DNA from: Deltaproteobacteria bacterium
GTDB lineage: Bacteria; Desulfobacterota; Anaeroferrophillalia; Anaeroferrophillales; Tharpellaceae
Length of the DNA: 7,620 nt
Assembly (NCBI GenBank): GCA_030633185.1
Contig: DAOVTG010000119.1
Span: 1-7,620 of the forward strand
Direction of reading: 5' to 3'
Shown here: one piece after another, positions 6,999-7,620 of the stretch
Layout: every line of letters begins with the position of its first letter
Position numbering within the stretch: position 1 is the stretch's first letter
Translations under genes and position numbers: made by a program
The notes under the pieces: generated by a model
Databases searched by the model: none
What the model was told of the DNA's origin: nothing
Seen by the model: the letters and a program-made list of their open reading frames with translations, nothing else

Positions 6999-7253
6999 AT
7001 GAAAGCTAGAAAGCAAACATCTATTAAAGTCGATCCGGTAGCATGGAATCGTGCGAAAGAAATATTTGAAGAGTACAATCTGACATTATCGGATGCCATC
7101 AACATTTTTTTGAACAAAGTAAGACTTGAAGGAGGAATGCCGTTTGAGATTAAACTTCCTTCACAACGTTTGAAAGCGGCCATGTTAGAGGCGGATGAAA
7201 ACAGAGGGTTATTTCATGAGACGGCTGACGATTTGATGCAAGACTTAACGTGA
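6999..7253 (+). CDS. RelB/DinJ-family type II antitoxin
   Basis: An 84-residue antitoxin. The N-terminal half has the ribbon-helix-helix pattern of the RelB/DinJ family: a basic first strand (KQTSIKVD), then helices over about 15-45 including LTLSDAINIFLNKV, ending in the family hallmark GGMPFEI (45-51). The acidic C-terminal tail is expected to wrap around and block the toxin. It should bind DNA as a dimer and autoregulate the promoter just upstream. The ATG at 6999 follows GGGAGG by 10 nt. The stop TGA overlaps the toxin ATG (TGATG). The base composition is visibly richer in A and T than carB or the cas genes, pointing to separate acquisition. Confidence 0.92.
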   Translation: MKARKQTSIKVDPVAWNRAKEIFEEYNLTLSDAINIFLNKVRLEGGMPFEIKLPSQRLKAAMLEADENRGLFHETADDLMQDLT

Positions 7254-7525
7254 TGAAATATAGACTATTTAAAACAAATGTGTTCAAAAGATCCTATAAA
7301 AACTTACAACTGACCAATAGCCAAGACCAAGCTTTTATAGATGTGGTGTATAAACTTTTACATAACATGGAACTGGAAAAGAGGTATCGAGACCATGCAC
7401 TCAAAGGAGAGTATGCGAGTTTCCGAGAGTGTCATATAAAACCCGATTTACTTCTGATCTATAAAATGGATGATGCCCTACTGAAGCTTGTTGACATTGG
7501 ATCGCATAGTGAACTGTTCGATTAA
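7253..7525 (+). CDS. YafQ-family (RelE/ParE superfamily) mRNA interferase toxin
   Basis: A 90-residue toxin of the YafQ type, a ribosome-dependent endoribonuclease that cuts mRNA in E. coli. The active-site set expected from YafQ is present: H48 in RDHALKG, H61 and D65 in ECHIKPD, followed by LLLIYK, and H85 and F89 in GSHSELF. Because these residues are conserved, the toxin is probably active and kept in check by the adjacent antitoxin. The ATG at 7253 overlaps the antitoxin stop by one base; a GTG at 7250 would add one residue and is the alternative start. The composition is AT-rich, like the antitoxin gene. It ends 19 nt before the cas1 stop on the opposite strand, so the two genes converge. 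Confidence 0.93.
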   Translation: MKYRLFKTNVFKRSYKNLQLTNSQDQAFIDVVYKLLHNMELEKRYRDHALKGEYASFRECHIKPDLLLIYKMDDALLKLVDIGSHSELFD

Positions 7526-7544
7526 AGCACAAGTCATTCGAAAA

Positions 7545-7620
7545 CTACTTAATTTGAAAGGGATTATAGCGACTCTCTTCACCGGTCAGAACCCGGCGAA
7601 AATGTTTAACCTGTTCAAAA
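7545..7620 (-). CDS. cas1: Probable Cas1, C-terminal end only (cut by window edge)
   Basis: On the minus strand an open frame enters from the window edge and ends at TAG (7547-7545), giving 24 residues that finish FRRVLTGEESRYNPFQIK. The pattern of a basic helix, then a short G-E-x linker and a terminal Y-x-P-F near the stop is typical of Cas1 C-termini, and the orientation and position upstream of cas2 fit. Cas1 is the integrase that inserts spacers into the CRISPR array. From this fragment I cannot tell whether it is a plain Cas1 or a fusion such as reverse transcriptase-Cas1 or Cas4-Cas1. The call rests on a short match plus context. Confidence 0.65.
   Translation of the reverse strand, partial: FEQVKHFRRVLTGEESRYNPFQIK

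Noticed and set aside
6911..7183. Minus-strand open frame across the antitoxin gene and its promoter
   Set aside because: It is antisense to a clear RelB/DinJ antitoxin and has no recognisable protein features.

Overview
The window looks like part of a Gram-negative bacterial chromosome, most likely a Deltaproteobacterium/Desulfobacterota of the Desulfuromonas-Geobacter type. This placement is an inference from the style of the core gene, the kinds of intergenic palindromes and the mixed gene content; nothing here proves the species. The left half is housekeeping: a long palindromic intergenic element (1-126) followed by a complete carB (184-3384), the large subunit of carbamoyl phosphate synthetase. 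Just downstream is an unrecognised, aromatic-rich 198-residue protein (3414-4010). Its last codons and stop lie inside a perfect 27-bp inverted repeat (3989-4068) of the kind linked to REP/RAYT or IS200-like elements.

The right half is an accessory defence island. On the minus strand, reading right to left, there is the very end of a probable cas1 (7545-7620, cut by the window edge), two tandem and clearly different cas2 genes (6620-6895 and 6336-6620), and a 742-residue fusion of an N-terminal CARF (cyclic-oligoadenylate sensor) domain to a C-terminal adenosine deaminase domain (4111-6339). This fusion matches the architecture of Cad1, the CRISPR-associated adenosine deaminase of type III systems. 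The cas2-cas2-cad1 genes overlap by 1 and 4 nt (TGATG and TTGA), so they form a tight, translationally coupled operon. No cas10, effector Cas7/Cas5 gene or CRISPR array lies in the window; a type III module that makes cyclic oligoadenylate should be sought to the right.

Between cas1 and the first cas2, on the opposite strand, sits a complete AT-rich type II toxin-antitoxin pair: a RelB/DinJ-like antitoxin (6999-7253) and a YafQ-like RNase toxin (7253-7525). It has its own near-consensus sigma70 promoter (6945-6973). It looks like a cassette that landed inside an adaptation operon, separating cas1 from cas2.

Working model: Cas1 with one or both Cas2 proteins acquires spacers. A type III effector outside the window makes cyclic oligoadenylate on target recognition. 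The CARF domain of Cad1 senses it and switches on purine deamination. The toxin-antitoxin pair may simply be addictive, or may guard the locus against loss.
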